NCBI GenBank assembly: GCA_965232485.1
Contig: OZ246975.1
Location: 1,984,001 to 2,048,000 of the forward strand
Length of the DNA stretch: 64,000 bases
Direction of reading: 5' to 3'
Origin: VXPQ01 sp965232485
GTDB lineage: Bacteria; Bacteroidota; Rhodothermia; Rhodothermales; VXPQ01
Below, one piece after another: positions 49,441-59,606 of this stretch (position 1 is its first letter; every line of letters begins with the position of its first letter). The notes under the pieces were generated by a model, which saw nothing but the letters and a program-made list of their open reading frames with translations, searched no databases and had not been told where the DNA came from. Made by a program: the position numbers and the translations under genes.

Positions 49441-50241
49441 TCACGGTTCGGTACTACTTTCTTTCGGGGCCCGTTTGCGGGTCCGCCTGGACTCGCCCAG
49501 AATCCACCGGGGCTTCAGATCGAGATGGAATCGCGTGTTGGCCGCCTTGACAATAGCGGAAACGGCCTCTTCGGGGGAATCGGTGATCGTCCATCGCTCG
49601 GCGTCTTCCGGACTGATCGTGCCTTCCCGAACCATCGCGCCGGAAACGAAGTCGATCATTTCCGACCAGTATTCGGCGCCCATCACGACGACAGGCAAAT
49701 CCAGAATTTTGCCGGTTTGCACCAGCGTAAGCGTTTCGAATATCTCGTCCATGGTGCCAAAACCGCCCGGCAACACCACGAAGGCATAAGAGTATTTGAC
49801 CAACATCACCTTACGGACGAAAAAGTGGTTGAAATCCACCCACTGGTCCAGATACGGGTTGCGTTCCTGTTCCTCGGGAAGTTCGATGCTGCAACCTATA
49901 CTGAACCCGCCCGCCTCCTTGGCTCCGCGGTTGGCGGCTTCCATGACGCCGGGGCCTCCTCCAGTCATCACCGTGAACCCTGCATTGGCCAGTTCGCTGC
50001 CCACTTGTCGAGCCAGCTGGTAGTAAACATGATCTTCGGGGAAGCGAGCCGAGCCGAAAACCGTCACGCAAGGCCCGACAAAATGCAGTTTGCGAAAGCC
50101 CCGGAGGAATTCGAGAAAGATGCGACCGGCCCGGATCAGTTCGGCCAGCCGCCTGCCCGGCCCGCTCAGGAAAAAGCGTTCTTCAAGCGTGCTTTTTTCG
50201 GTGCGCGCAGATCCTGGGGTTGTGTTCTTCGATATTTTCAC
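49441..50241 (-). CDS. LOG-family protein (cytokinin riboside phosphohydrolase-like)
   Basis: This 266-residue protein has a Rossmann fold with VFGSARF (61-67), the loop TGGGPGVMEAANRG (93-106) and the active motif PGGFGTMDE (158-166), the LOG signature (TIGR00730). LOG enzymes release a nucleobase from nucleoside 5'-monophosphates; many bacterial members have unknown substrates. The Arg/Lys-rich C-terminus (GESRRTRKRAPKE) extends beyond the fold. It converges on the truncated ATPase copy, 32 bases apart. Confidence 0.9.
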   Translation of the reverse strand: MKISKNTTPGSARTEKSTLEERFFLSGPGRRLAELIRAGRIFLEFLRGFRKLHFVGPCVTVFGSARFPEDHVYYQLARQVGSELANAGFTVMTGGGPGVMEAANRGAKEAGGFSIGCSIELPEEQERNPYLDQWVDFNHFFVRKVMLVKYSYAFVVLPGGFGTMDEIFETLTLVQTGKILDLPVVVMGAEYWSEMIDFVSGAMVREGTISPEDAERWTITDSPEEAVSAIVKAANTRFHLDLKPRWILGESRRTRKRAPKESSTEP

Positions 50242-50500
50242 TTGCCTGGATTGGATAGTATGAGCAATGCGGTCGAGCCCTCAACTAAAGCCTGTGCAGG
50301 ATCGTCAAGGACAAAGATACTTGCTCGAACGACGAGGCGCTCCCGGAATGGGTAATAATCAGAAAAAGTAAATATACCGTATTACCCGTGTTTGCCAATA
50401 TTGAGCATGCGCGCCGATATTTTTAAACAAGTTATTATTTTTAAGAATTTATAATAAAATAATGATTGGCGCGGAAACGTTTCCAGAACAAGCGCCCGCG

Positions 50501-50944
50501 TTATCGCCTCCAGAATCTGAATCTGCGCTTGGCCTTCCTCAACTCGAACGTAACCGGAATTTTCATCCGAATCTTGACGGGATTCCCTTGGCTTAAACCC
50601 GGACTGAATCGCGCCTGACGCACTACGCGCAGCGCTTCTTCATCGCAACCGCCGCCAACACCCTTCTTAACCACCGGATCTTCTACAAGGCCCTTCTCAT
50701 TGACCATGATCGTCACTATAACTTCTCCCTCGATACCGTTCGCGTAGGCAGAATCGGGATGCTGTATTAACTTCTGCAAGGACCTTTGTCCTCCAATCAA
50801 TTCAGGCATTTTCTCCACAATGAAAAGCCGTTCAGGCAGTTCCGGCTTTTGTTCCTGGCCCAATACTTCCTGTCCCCAGCCCCCAAGTATGATCACCCCG
50901 ATCAGGGCCGCAAGTCCTCTCCGTCCGGATCGTTTTCTGCGCAT
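50501..50944 (-). CDS. TonB-type C-terminal domain protein
   Basis: This 147-residue protein has an N-terminal membrane or signal segment (GLAALIGVIILGGWGQEVLG) followed directly by a TonB_C-like domain: LQKLIQHPDSAYANGIEGEVIVTIMVNEKGLVEDPVV, then CDEEALRVVRQARFSPGLSQGNPVKIRMKIPVTFEL. It lacks the long Pro-rich spacer of a true TonB, so it is a short periplasmic TonB-like protein of the kind frequent in Bacteroidota. No ExbB or ExbD is beside it. Confidence 0.82.
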   Translation of the reverse strand: MRRKRSGRRGLAALIGVIILGGWGQEVLGQEQKPELPERLFIVEKMPELIGGQRSLQKLIQHPDSAYANGIEGEVIVTIMVNEKGLVEDPVVKKGVGGGCDEEALRVVRQARFSPGLSQGNPVKIRMKIPVTFELRKAKRRFRFWRR

Positions 50945-51024
50945 TCTATTTCCGGTAAGGCCAAGTCATTTCGGCAGCGTTCCTGTATAATCCCTCTGGC
51001 GCTGCTATATGCGCATTCTCTTTC

Positions 51025-51576
51025 CTACCGTATAGCTACCTTTGCGCACAACTCCGACCGGTGTGGATTCCGGTCCACCCCAGGCGGACTCGCAAGGGGA
51101 CACAGTCGCAACACTCCGTGAACCATGGCGCCGCCCTCTGCAGCCTGATCCCATACCTTTGCCTGCTGTTTCCATAGCACTGCTTCCTGCTCCCATATTT
51201 CCGCCTCGCGTTCCTGTGCTTCCACGACCCCCCACCACCTCTCCGGGGTTTCAATCCGGGCCATATAAGATGCCTCCGCCGCCAATCTCCGCACCGTTTT
51301 CGCATGCTGGAACGCCTCTGCCGCCGCAGCCCTCGCCTGCACCGCCAATGCGTCGTATTCTGCTGCATTCCGGGAATCGTTACGAACCGCCCGCGCCAGG
51401 GTGGCGAATGCCGCCGGACGCGTCGCTCTTATCTTTTTCCTCTGGGCCTCTTCCCGTTGATCATGATCATTGATTGAGCCGCCCGTCGTGCCTTCCCATG
51501 TCTGCCCTTGCGCTGCGCAGGGCAGCATAGCAAGCATAATCGCCAGGATGGCAATGCGTACAGCTGATCGCTTCAT
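51025..51576 (-). CDS. Exported Ala/Glu-rich helical protein
   Basis: This 183-residue protein has a clear signal peptide (VRIAILAIMLAMLPCAAQGQ). The mature part is a long helix rich in Ala and Glu (VQARAAAAEAFQHAKTVRRL; VVEAQEREAEIWEQEAVLWK) and ends with a Cys/Pro tail (LRLCPLASPPGVDRNPHRSELC). It probably forms a coiled coil in the periplasm. Function unknown. The 59-base gap to the DUF262 gene and shared strand leave operon membership open. Confidence 0.55.
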   Translation of the reverse strand: MKRSAVRIAILAIMLAMLPCAAQGQTWEGTTGGSINDHDQREEAQRKKIRATRPAAFATLARAVRNDSRNAAEYDALAVQARAAAAEAFQHAKTVRRLAAEASYMARIETPERWWGVVEAQEREAEIWEQEAVLWKQQAKVWDQAAEGGAMVHGVLRLCPLASPPGVDRNPHRSELCAKVAIR

Positions 51577-51634
51577 GGCCTGGCGTGTTTTGCGAGAAAA
51601 AGATTTCGTAAAACAGGGGTACCGCCGGACGCCC

Positions 51635-53005
51635 TCAAGTGTTCTTGGCAGCGAACCGCCTTATTTCGTCTTCGCTGCGGGGATGGCAGGCACGGTGCAC
51701 GAGCGCGGCGTTTTCGATCGAGGTCGGGCCTCCCTCGCTGTGGGGTTCGATGTGATGGAACTCCGCCTCGTTCCAAACGACCTCCTTGCCACAAGCTCCG
51801 CACTTCCGCTCATCCCGCCAGTAGACAATCTCACGCTCCAAGGAGCCTAAAACGCGTCGGCCATCCCGGAGCTTCGGCTGCATGTGCTCCTGCATCTTGG
51901 TGCAGAAGAAGAGGTGTCGGTCGCGTATGGCATGCGCCACGTCGCTACTAGTTCTCGCCTTGTAGCCGTATTGTCGCATGTACTCGAAGTCTCCAGGTTT
52001 CATTTCGGCTTGCCCAGCACGCTCGCGAGTCCTGGCTTGGGTGAGGCGTTCCGTGAAACGGTCGAACGCATCAGCAAACGTTGTCTGCCAAGACTCGGGG
52101 ACGTATTGAGGATCGAGTAGGGTGCCGACCAACAACACCAAATGGATCGCCTGATGACCGACCAGCAAAGGTCGCTTCCCGTCGACCAGCAGCTCGGTCA
52201 CTGTGCCAATGGCGGCAAGGAATTCCTTGGCGAGCGGCGAGTTGTTGTCGAACTCCATGTGCTTCACATAGTAGGAATCGACGGCTTTCCGGTTGATGTC
52301 GCAGAAACGTCCGTCCTCTCGGTAGGTGGCGAACAACATGACCATTTGAGCGGCGAGTTGACGTCCCTTCGGCGTATTGGCCCGAACGTTGGCCCGCAGG
52401 AGTTTCCTGAAGAAGTCTTGGCCGGGGTATTTGGCCACGTCCTTCTTGCCTGCCACCTGACAGACGAAGGCACCGAACGCTCCCGGCCACGCATCCCTCT
52501 GCTCTTGAGGCGTCAACGGCTTGCCACCCTGCAACCGAATGAAGAGGTCGCGCACTTCGTTCTCGTCCTCGGTTTCGATGTGGACCACGGACAGCGGCAT
52601 CTGGAAGAAGCGCGTGCGTGTACGATCATCCAGTTGATGCATGTCCCTCCCCGCCCACTCGCAAGGCGAATCGATGAGCGACTTCGGAAAACGCCCCGGG
52701 TGCTCTCGTGGATCGAGTAGGGGAAAAGCTCCTTCGGAGAACTCGTAGAGTGCATGGACCCGCTGCTGACCATCGATGATGTACAGCCGGTCGCCGATTT
52801 GGAAGCCACTCACCTCGTTCCCCTTCTTGAAGTGCAGGTAGATCAGCGGGATGTGGTAGCCTCGGAGAATCGAGTCTATGAAGTACTGCTTCTGTAGGCG
52901 CGTCCACACGGGTCCGCGCTGGTATTCGGGGTCCACCTCCAACAGCTTCTTCTTCTGTAGTGTGAGGAGTTCCTTGACGGTCTGTTGCTTTGGGGTCGAT
53001 TTCAT
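51635..53005 (-). CDS. DUF262 (GmrSD-type) protein with C-terminal HNH nuclease
   Basis: This 456-residue protein has an N-terminal DUF262 domain with EYQRGPVW (27-34) and the nucleotide-site motif IDGQQR (78-83). A helical middle follows, and a C-terminal HNH domain CGACGKEVVWNEAEFHHIEPHSEGG...HRACH with a paired-Cys zinc site. DUF262 proteins use NTP hydrolysis to control a nuclease, as in the type IV enzyme GmrSD, which cuts modified phage DNA. Here nuclease and DUF262 are in one chain. It follows the SIR2 gene by 130 bases on the same strand within the defence island. Confidence 0.88.
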   Translation of the reverse strand: MKSTPKQQTVKELLTLQKKKLLEVDPEYQRGPVWTRLQKQYFIDSILRGYHIPLIYLHFKKGNEVSGFQIGDRLYIIDGQQRVHALYEFSEGAFPLLDPREHPGRFPKSLIDSPCEWAGRDMHQLDDRTRTRFFQMPLSVVHIETEDENEVRDLFIRLQGGKPLTPQEQRDAWPGAFGAFVCQVAGKKDVAKYPGQDFFRKLLRANVRANTPKGRQLAAQMVMLFATYREDGRFCDINRKAVDSYYVKHMEFDNNSPLAKEFLAAIGTVTELLVDGKRPLLVGHQAIHLVLLVGTLLDPQYVPESWQTTFADAFDRFTERLTQARTRERAGQAEMKPGDFEYMRQYGYKARTSSDVAHAIRDRHLFFCTKMQEHMQPKLRDGRRVLGSLEREIVYWRDERKCGACGKEVVWNEAEFHHIEPHSEGGPTSIENAALVHRACHPRSEDEIRRFAAKNT

Positions 53006-53135
53006 TCGAAAAACTCGCTGGAGAACGGGAACGTCCTTCAGGCCTCAGCAAGAGGCCGGCCGGCTGGAAACCAAGCTATGTGGTCTGGGTTCCCGGCGCG
53101 AGACAGGGGGCATTTGGGGCACGGCAATTGACATT

Positions 53136-56100
53136 TTAGGCCGTGTACTCTTTCAATCTTTGGTACCGGGGATCATTCTGTATCTCCGGCTTCGCCTGCA
53201 AAATGTCCTTTAGACACTGGTTTAGTTCGGGATGCGACCATGGCTGATCGCTAATGACAGCGTACAGCAAACACAGCGTTGCATTCGGGAATCTTGCACA
53301 GAAATCGCCCTCCTGCAGCTGGTGGACAACGTAGTGGGAATACGCAAGCGGCTGGAGCCAACCGTGGATCAAATCCACCGCATCTGGAAATTTCTCTCCA
53401 GCGGCTATGCTCATCAATGCAAGTGACTCCGTGATGTCATCAGAAACCAATTCGAGCGATTTTGGCCACATCTCTTGCCAAAAAGGCTGGATACGATTGC
53501 TCCAGTAGTCCTCGCGTTGCGCACCTGCGCTTTCAAGCGCTTGCGAGAGAATTCGTGCCGCTTCCTGCAACCCCTCCTCCTGTGGCAGGGCACTGAACGC
53601 CTGCCGAAATCCTGTCGCCTCATCTTTGTCCGTGCATTCCAGCGCCGCGTAGGTCAGAACTGCAACATACTGCCGCTTGAACTCACCCAAGTCGTCGTAG
53701 TGGCTCGCGGTTTCAATGAACTGCGGCCTGAAAGCATCCAGCAGGGGCCGATAAAGGCGTGGAGACCAGAGGAAGCCTTCCCAGACTATTTGGGCTTCTA
53801 TGGGATTCTTTGTCCATCGGAAAAGGGGCAACAGATACTGCTCGGTCCAGGATCGGTCAACCCGAAACAGCGTAATCAATCTTGACGCCAACACTGCTCT
53901 ACCATGACGGAACTGTTCTACCTGCGTATCACACATTTTCGTGAAGAGAGGCTCAAGGCCGTCAGGCAGGCGGTCATTGTCGTTCGGCTCGCGCCGGAAC
54001 CAAAGAGACAACAGCGCTTGGGTAACAAGGCCGACCGGATGGTTGATTGCTTCAGTGACAGAGCGCTGGATCCGTTCGCCACCCTGAGTTATTGTTAGGC
54101 CAGAACCAGATTCGAAGGGTGAATTCAGAATACGCCGGCACAAATCAAGCAGGATTTCATCATGTCCCTCGCCGGATTTGGACGTAGCGTATAGCCACCA
54201 GGCAACACCGTGTGCAATCTCCTGCAAAATATTATCAGGCATGGTCGCTACCAGCGGAGCCGCATAGCGCCACGACCGCTGTACCATATCTTCCTCGCTC
54301 CACACCTGTAATGCTTCTCGCCAACGGCTTGCCGGCCAGATGCCTTGTTGAGCCAAGTCGCAAAGAGCAACAAAGCTCAAGGGGAACTGAGTGCGACATG
54401 TATCAGGCCAAGTGTCCTCATCGGACCAATGCTTCTTGGGCGGAGGAGTCCTTAGCCATTGAACCAAGTCGCGCCGGTTGCGAGGTGCAATATTGATCTC
54501 CCTGTTGTCTTCGTAGTCTGGATCTCCGGTTCCACTAATCCAGAGCGGGAATTCTTCGGGCTCGTGAGGAAGCAATTCCCATGAAGTATTGGTCGAAGAC
54601 AAGGTATCGAAGCGGCTTTGTGCGGCCTTCCCCAAGTCCAGCCCTGATGCGTTCAGTTTCGCCAGACGCAACCACACTGAGCGTTTCACAATTTTTTCCC
54701 AGTGTGCAGGCTCAAGGTCTTCTGGGTACATGTCGCGCGGAGGACCATCCAGAATAGCGGCTTCGAGCATATCCTGAGATGAAGACAGGCAGTGACCTTG
54801 TAGCGCCAAGAGGCGCATGACTTCGCGTTGTGTTTCTTCGGACCACAGCCACCAACATGCATCACACAGTAACCAGTCAGACCATTGAACCGAATCAATG
54901 CATCCATCTTGGCTGGCGGCGAAAAAGGCGAGACGCTTGAACGTGGGATACGGAAGTTCAAACCATTCCTCTGCAATCCGAGTCGCCCTTGCAAGGTCAT
55001 CTTCCTGAACAACCTGCCAGGCATCGCGCAGAAGTTCGATCAGTATCACCCAGTCGCGGGAGCGCCGATTCTGCCAGTGCGGTTCGATTGAGGGCAGGCC
55101 CACAAACGAACCGTCGCTGCGGTCAACTGCCCCGCCTAATTCGCGCAGGAGATCCAAGGCGTCGCGCAACAATTGCTGTAGATCATCCAATAGCACGGGC
55201 AAGGCGGCTCGCCAATGTTCATCGGTCCGATCGCCAATAACCGATTGAACATGGTCAGCGGCAAGCACAAGTTCCCAGTCGGGAATGTGTCTCGAGTGCT
55301 CGGAAGAATCCGGTTTAACAAGTTCATCAGGCCATCGGAACGGCCTTCTCAAGGCAATCATGGGCGAAAGAAATTCCCGCAACTTCATACGCAGGGATAC
55401 AGTCAGGCCGTCGCGCTTCAGGTGATCCACCCACCGGGAAAGACTGATATCGCCTCGAAAAGATTTCACGCGCCCCCTCAACAATAGACGCCAAAGTAGC
55501 CGCATCCTTTCGTCAGGAATAGCCTTTGGAGAATTCGCGCGAATCTTATCCAGTTCGTCGCTTTTGCCTTCGCGGTTCAGTTTGTCAAGGCGATCAAGCT
55601 CGTCCTCGATCAACCCCGCCAATTTCTCATGCAGTCGACTTCCATTTTCCACCAGCCAGTAGATCAGCTGAGGGTCGTTAAGGTGTCGCGTCAGCCAGTG
55701 GGCGACATAACGCATCACGGCATCCCAACCAGTGTCGCGATTACTCCCGATGAGCGTCATCCATGGAGTGCGCCCGTAGGATGCAGGTCGATTTATGAAG
55801 CTGAACCGGAGATCAGAGTCAATGGGCGGTCGGGACGAGATGCCGAAGCGACTCAAATCGTCATACCGAAAGCGATTCTCGGAAAATACCGTCAACCACT
55901 CGATTGGCGGCGCTGGATTGAGCTCCGCGAAACGCTTGGCTGGAAGTCCTGATTTATCCGAAAGCGCCCAGAGTACGCGCCCTACGAAGTCATCCTGCTG
56001 GGTGCTTGCAGAGGGCCGCGCCAACGCATGTTGAACCACAATCTGCTCCTTGCCAAAGACTCCATCGCGGTGGGTTTCCCCCCAGAGTTTCAATGTCTGA

Positions 56101-56957
56101 TGCAGCGCGGCATGGCGGTTCTTTCCTGAACGAACTTCGTAGAGAATCGGAAAGACTCCCTTGGACTCCCATGCAATGGATTGGGTCATTTTCTCACCAG
56201 GATCGTAACCTCCCAAGGCGTAGGCTTGGGGTGTTGCTTCGCCCAGCATCCGGTCGGCAGCCAACGCATCCATCATGTAGCGCAACACCGGATCGTTGAT
56301 GCTATACCCGACAAAACACACCACATAGTTGCGAAACAACTCGCTGACGAAGCGCGCTGCCCATCGCTCGGTCAGGTAAGCCAAGCCAAAATCGCCGCTG
56401 GTAACAACGAGCCTGTGCAGTGCGATCTCGTCTTCGTCCGGTTTCGAGGGCAACAATCCGTGCAAATAGACGAGCCCATCCCAGCGGCTGGTCTTTGGAA
56501 TGGGGAGTGTCGGTGCGGTATATGGATGGTACGACTGCTTGCTTCGTCTGGCAGCGTGCTCAAATATCTGATCGAAATTGGTGGTAACGAGTCGTAGATT
56601 CCCATCGCGACCCCGGGCCAGATGGAGGAGCGCGGTGTGGGTATCGGTAGCCCCGCGGCGTCTGAGTTTGGGTTTCAGGACCTCTGCCAATTCCTTTCGA
56701 ACGGCGATTCGCTGTCCAGGAAATCGACGTTCCAGCAAGTCTAAGGCTATGTCGAACTGTTCCCGCTCATAGGCTTTGGCTTCAATCTCGGTAGGATTTG
56801 TACCCAATCGCCCATAAATCTTGTCCACCAACCCCTTGAAGCCCGGCAATCCTGCGGGATAGGAAATGCCCGCTCCACAGAAGAACACTGCGCGGTCCTC
56901 TTCGTGCGCCTGCAGAAGAGCATCTGGAATGTCCGGGCCGTTGCTTATGAATTGCAT
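53136..56957 (-). CDS. Large SIR2-domain protein, putative anti-phage NADase
   Basis: This 1,273-residue protein has an N-terminal SIR2 domain: GAGIS at 28-32 (NAD-binding), TTNFD at 125-129, the catalytic His in VYLHG (H166), and CFVGYSINDPVLRYMMDAL, as in defence SIR2 proteins. About 1,000 further residues are helical with many W and L pairs (DUF4020-like region, tentative). In DSR and related systems SIR2 depletes NAD+ on infection. The large C-terminal part may sense the phage. It sits 93 bases after the res gene of a type III R-M system, on the same strand. Confidence 0.85.
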   Translation of the reverse strand: MQFISNGPDIPDALLQAHEEDRAVFFCGAGISYPAGLPGFKGLVDKIYGRLGTNPTEIEAKAYEREQFDIALDLLERRFPGQRIAVRKELAEVLKPKLRRRGATDTHTALLHLARGRDGNLRLVTTNFDQIFEHAARRSKQSYHPYTAPTLPIPKTSRWDGLVYLHGLLPSKPDEDEIALHRLVVTSGDFGLAYLTERWAARFVSELFRNYVVCFVGYSINDPVLRYMMDALAADRMLGEATPQAYALGGYDPGEKMTQSIAWESKGVFPILYEVRSGKNRHAALHQTLKLWGETHRDGVFGKEQIVVQHALARPSASTQQDDFVGRVLWALSDKSGLPAKRFAELNPAPPIEWLTVFSENRFRYDDLSRFGISSRPPIDSDLRFSFINRPASYGRTPWMTLIGSNRDTGWDAVMRYVAHWLTRHLNDPQLIYWLVENGSRLHEKLAGLIEDELDRLDKLNREGKSDELDKIRANSPKAIPDERMRLLWRLLLRGRVKSFRGDISLSRWVDHLKRDGLTVSLRMKLREFLSPMIALRRPFRWPDELVKPDSSEHSRHIPDWELVLAADHVQSVIGDRTDEHWRAALPVLLDDLQQLLRDALDLLRELGGAVDRSDGSFVGLPSIEPHWQNRRSRDWVILIELLRDAWQVVQEDDLARATRIAEEWFELPYPTFKRLAFFAASQDGCIDSVQWSDWLLCDACWWLWSEETQREVMRLLALQGHCLSSSQDMLEAAILDGPPRDMYPEDLEPAHWEKIVKRSVWLRLAKLNASGLDLGKAAQSRFDTLSSTNTSWELLPHEPEEFPLWISGTGDPDYEDNREINIAPRNRRDLVQWLRTPPPKKHWSDEDTWPDTCRTQFPLSFVALCDLAQQGIWPASRWREALQVWSEEDMVQRSWRYAAPLVATMPDNILQEIAHGVAWWLYATSKSGEGHDEILLDLCRRILNSPFESGSGLTITQGGERIQRSVTEAINHPVGLVTQALLSLWFRREPNDNDRLPDGLEPLFTKMCDTQVEQFRHGRAVLASRLITLFRVDRSWTEQYLLPLFRWTKNPIEAQIVWEGFLWSPRLYRPLLDAFRPQFIETASHYDDLGEFKRQYVAVLTYAALECTDKDEATGFRQAFSALPQEEGLQEAARILSQALESAGAQREDYWSNRIQPFWQEMWPKSLELVSDDITESLALMSIAAGEKFPDAVDLIHGWLQPLAYSHYVVHQLQEGDFCARFPNATLCLLYAVISDQPWSHPELNQCLKDILQAKPEIQNDPRYQRLKEYTA

Positions 56958-57050
56958 TGAGTGGGTCTACTTCTTCTCACTGGTCGGGCTATATTAAGAA
57001 GCGCAGTGTGTCCGTCCTTGTTTGACGGACTGTCAAGGAAATACTAAACT

Positions 57051-59606
57051 TCACCCCCGAAACAGCATCTCATTCAGCCGCGCTTGCCACTCCTCCTCGT
57101 CAACGACCTCAAAGCGCACTACCTTGCTTCGCATTGCAGGAACGAATTGGGCCCAATCTGCCTTGCGGGCATGGTCGCTACAGATATCGAAGACGGACCG
57201 CTTGTATTCAGTGTCTTCCGACCCCTTCAGGTGAACGCCTTTGGTTTCGACTACGAAAACCTGGTGAAAGTCATCATCTGCTTCGGACTCGTCGTCCCGC
57301 AACGTCACGATGAAATCGGCGTATATCCGACGTGGCCTCCATCCCTGCACATAGTAATCCTTGCGAGCACGGTTGCGATACCAAAAGAAGAGCCGGGCTT
57401 GTTGATCCAGATAGGTCGCCACCTTGTTCTCGAACTGGTTGAGATCATCCTCTGTGGTGACATCGAAAAGGTTCCGCTGGTAGGGGCTGCCGTCCTCCCG
57501 GTTCGCCTGCTTCGCTTGTGGAACCTCAATTTTTTCGGGAAGGCTATTGAAATCGAGATCCTCTGTGACAACCAGAAAGCGCATCTTGCCTGACTCCAGG
57601 AGACGGCGAAAGACTTCCCGCGACAAGCGGTCGCGCTCCATCTCAATCTGTCGGCGCAGCTCCTCGAGGATAAAAACATGATTGGCCGCCACGCGCTCGA
57701 ATGGATAACGCTCAAGCAGTACCCTGAAAGTACGGCGAGCCAAATCGCACCCTCGCCACGGATTGGGCACCAGATCCAGCAGGTGGCTGGCAGCAAAAAA
57801 GTAATCCACGGGGTCGGTATCGCTGCTTGCCCCAGACCCATTCGTTGTTTCAACCCCGGAAACATCAAACCCCGGAATGCTTGCGTCATCCGTCAGGTTT
57901 GCTCGCAACGCCACATCTCCTTGATTGCCCTCGCCCATATTCAGATCGCCCAATGGACTAATGTCGATGTCGCCCCAGGGCACCCTTGAGAGGATGTCCG
58001 CCTCGTAATGAACCAGACGCCAACCATCCACACCTCGAATCATAAAGACAGGGAGGACCAGATCGCGCGCTGCTTTCCGGTAATTATCCCGCTGCCGAGT
58101 CATCTGTTTCTCCGCTGGCCCGGTCAGACTTTCATTGGAAACTACTCTTCCTTCCAGTCCCTGCAAGCCCTCCAGCCCGAATCCTTTCCTAACTTCTCTC
58201 AACAACTCGTTTGCACGACGACTGAAACAGAAGACATAGCTCTCGTCAAGCCAAGCCACCCTGGTTTTCTGTGCATACGGCTGTCGCAAAATACGCCCGA
58301 CCAACTGCGTGATCCCCGTTCTTGACATTGGGTTGGTGAGGATCGTCAGAATGTAGGCGAACGAACAATCCCAACCTTCCTGTAGCGCCTGTTTGGTGAT
58401 GATGAAACGGATCGAACAGTCACGGGACATCAGACCGCCTATGTCGTCCACCTCCTTGAGATCGTCTTGTACGCTGGTCTTGACCGCAATGTGCTCCGCG
58501 CCGATTCCCGGGTGCTGGAGCAGGTACTCGCGCACGTCGTCGGTGTGAACGTATCCGGGCTTGCGCTGCTCTTTGCCGGTTCTTTCGACCTGGATTACGC
58601 AAATGGGCCGGATGTAGCTCCCGGTCTCCGCTTCGTGCCGCTGCGCTTCCACCTCCAGGTGCTCGCGGTGTTCGATCGACGCAAGCAACGTATTCCGCCA
58701 GTCGTTGCTTGCCTTGTTAAGAATGTGCAGGTCCAGCTTGATCATCTCTTCGGCGTTAAGCTCCTGGCCCCGGATCTCGACGAGCACATTGGCGCCCTTG
58801 GTTGGCGTGGCCGAAAGCTCCACAATCATGCACGGGTTGAAACCTTCGAGCGTCGCTTTTGCGTTGGCGCTGTACGCCTTGTGTCCCTCGTCAAGGATGA
58901 TCAGGGGCCGTAGCAGACGCACTGTGTTGCCAAGCGAGGTCTTGATGTAGCGGCCCCAGAAGCCTGTCGTTTGCTCGAAGGTATCGAGATTGGGATATTC
59001 CTCCAGCATTTTGGCGTGCGCCGGGGAATCGTCGTCCGGAGGAAAAAACCGGTCGAAGCCCCCGCTGTCGCGAAACATCCGCAGTGTATCCTTCGTCTGC
59101 CGGTTAGCCGACGGAAGCATGAGCAAAAGGATACAAAGGTTCTCAGCGACATCGCGCGGGCCAAAGGCCATGGTTTTCTCAAGGATGAGCGTACGCTGCC
59201 CTGACGCCAGATCGATCTGTTGGCGATAAGGGTGGTCGCGATCCTTGAGCGCCTTGAGCGTCTGATTGTATATCTGCGTTGTAGGCACGATCCACAGAAC
59301 GAGCCCGCGCTGATTCTGCCGGAAATGTACGTTGACAAGGTCAATCACCTTGGTTGCAAGCAATGTCTTGCCGCCGCCAGTCGGAACCTTGAGGCAGAAA
59401 GTAGGCAAATAGTCGCCGAGTCCGTTGCGACGAGGAATACATATCCTCCCGGGTACTGTCTTGCTCCATGCCCGTTGAACCCAGTCGAAACCCCAATCGG
59501 GGTTCTGGCTTCGGGCATCCCCGTCCGCTTTCCTCCACTTTGCGAGATTCTCAAGGAAATCGTGTACTGTTTCCAGCGTTCGCTTTTGGTATTCCTTCAG
59601 GATCAT
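57051..59606 (-). CDS. Type III restriction enzyme, Res subunit
   Basis: This 851-residue SF2 helicase-nuclease has Walker A PTGGGKT (75-81), DEGH (239-242), SAT in ELSATPTKG, and QLVGRILRQPYA (motif VI). The C-terminal PD-(D/E)xK nuclease shows ADFIVTL followed by VFVVETKG near residues 770-805. Type III Res with Mod cuts DNA after collision or translocation at paired unmethylated sites. The start overlaps the mod stop (ATGA). It is shorter than EcoP15I Res (about 970) but complete in motifs. Confidence 0.93.
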   Translation of the reverse strand: MILKEYQKRTLETVHDFLENLAKWRKADGDARSQNPDWGFDWVQRAWSKTVPGRICIPRRNGLGDYLPTFCLKVPTGGGKTLLATKVIDLVNVHFRQNQRGLVLWIVPTTQIYNQTLKALKDRDHPYRQQIDLASGQRTLILEKTMAFGPRDVAENLCILLLMLPSANRQTKDTLRMFRDSGGFDRFFPPDDDSPAHAKMLEEYPNLDTFEQTTGFWGRYIKTSLGNTVRLLRPLIILDEGHKAYSANAKATLEGFNPCMIVELSATPTKGANVLVEIRGQELNAEEMIKLDLHILNKASNDWRNTLLASIEHREHLEVEAQRHEAETGSYIRPICVIQVERTGKEQRKPGYVHTDDVREYLLQHPGIGAEHIAVKTSVQDDLKEVDDIGGLMSRDCSIRFIITKQALQEGWDCSFAYILTILTNPMSRTGITQLVGRILRQPYAQKTRVAWLDESYVFCFSRRANELLREVRKGFGLEGLQGLEGRVVSNESLTGPAEKQMTRQRDNYRKAARDLVLPVFMIRGVDGWRLVHYEADILSRVPWGDIDISPLGDLNMGEGNQGDVALRANLTDDASIPGFDVSGVETTNGSGASSDTDPVDYFFAASHLLDLVPNPWRGCDLARRTFRVLLERYPFERVAANHVFILEELRRQIEMERDRLSREVFRRLLESGKMRFLVVTEDLDFNSLPEKIEVPQAKQANREDGSPYQRNLFDVTTEDDLNQFENKVATYLDQQARLFFWYRNRARKDYYVQGWRPRRIYADFIVTLRDDESEADDDFHQVFVVETKGVHLKGSEDTEYKRSVFDICSDHARKADWAQFVPAMRSKVVRFEVVDEEEWQARLNEMLFRG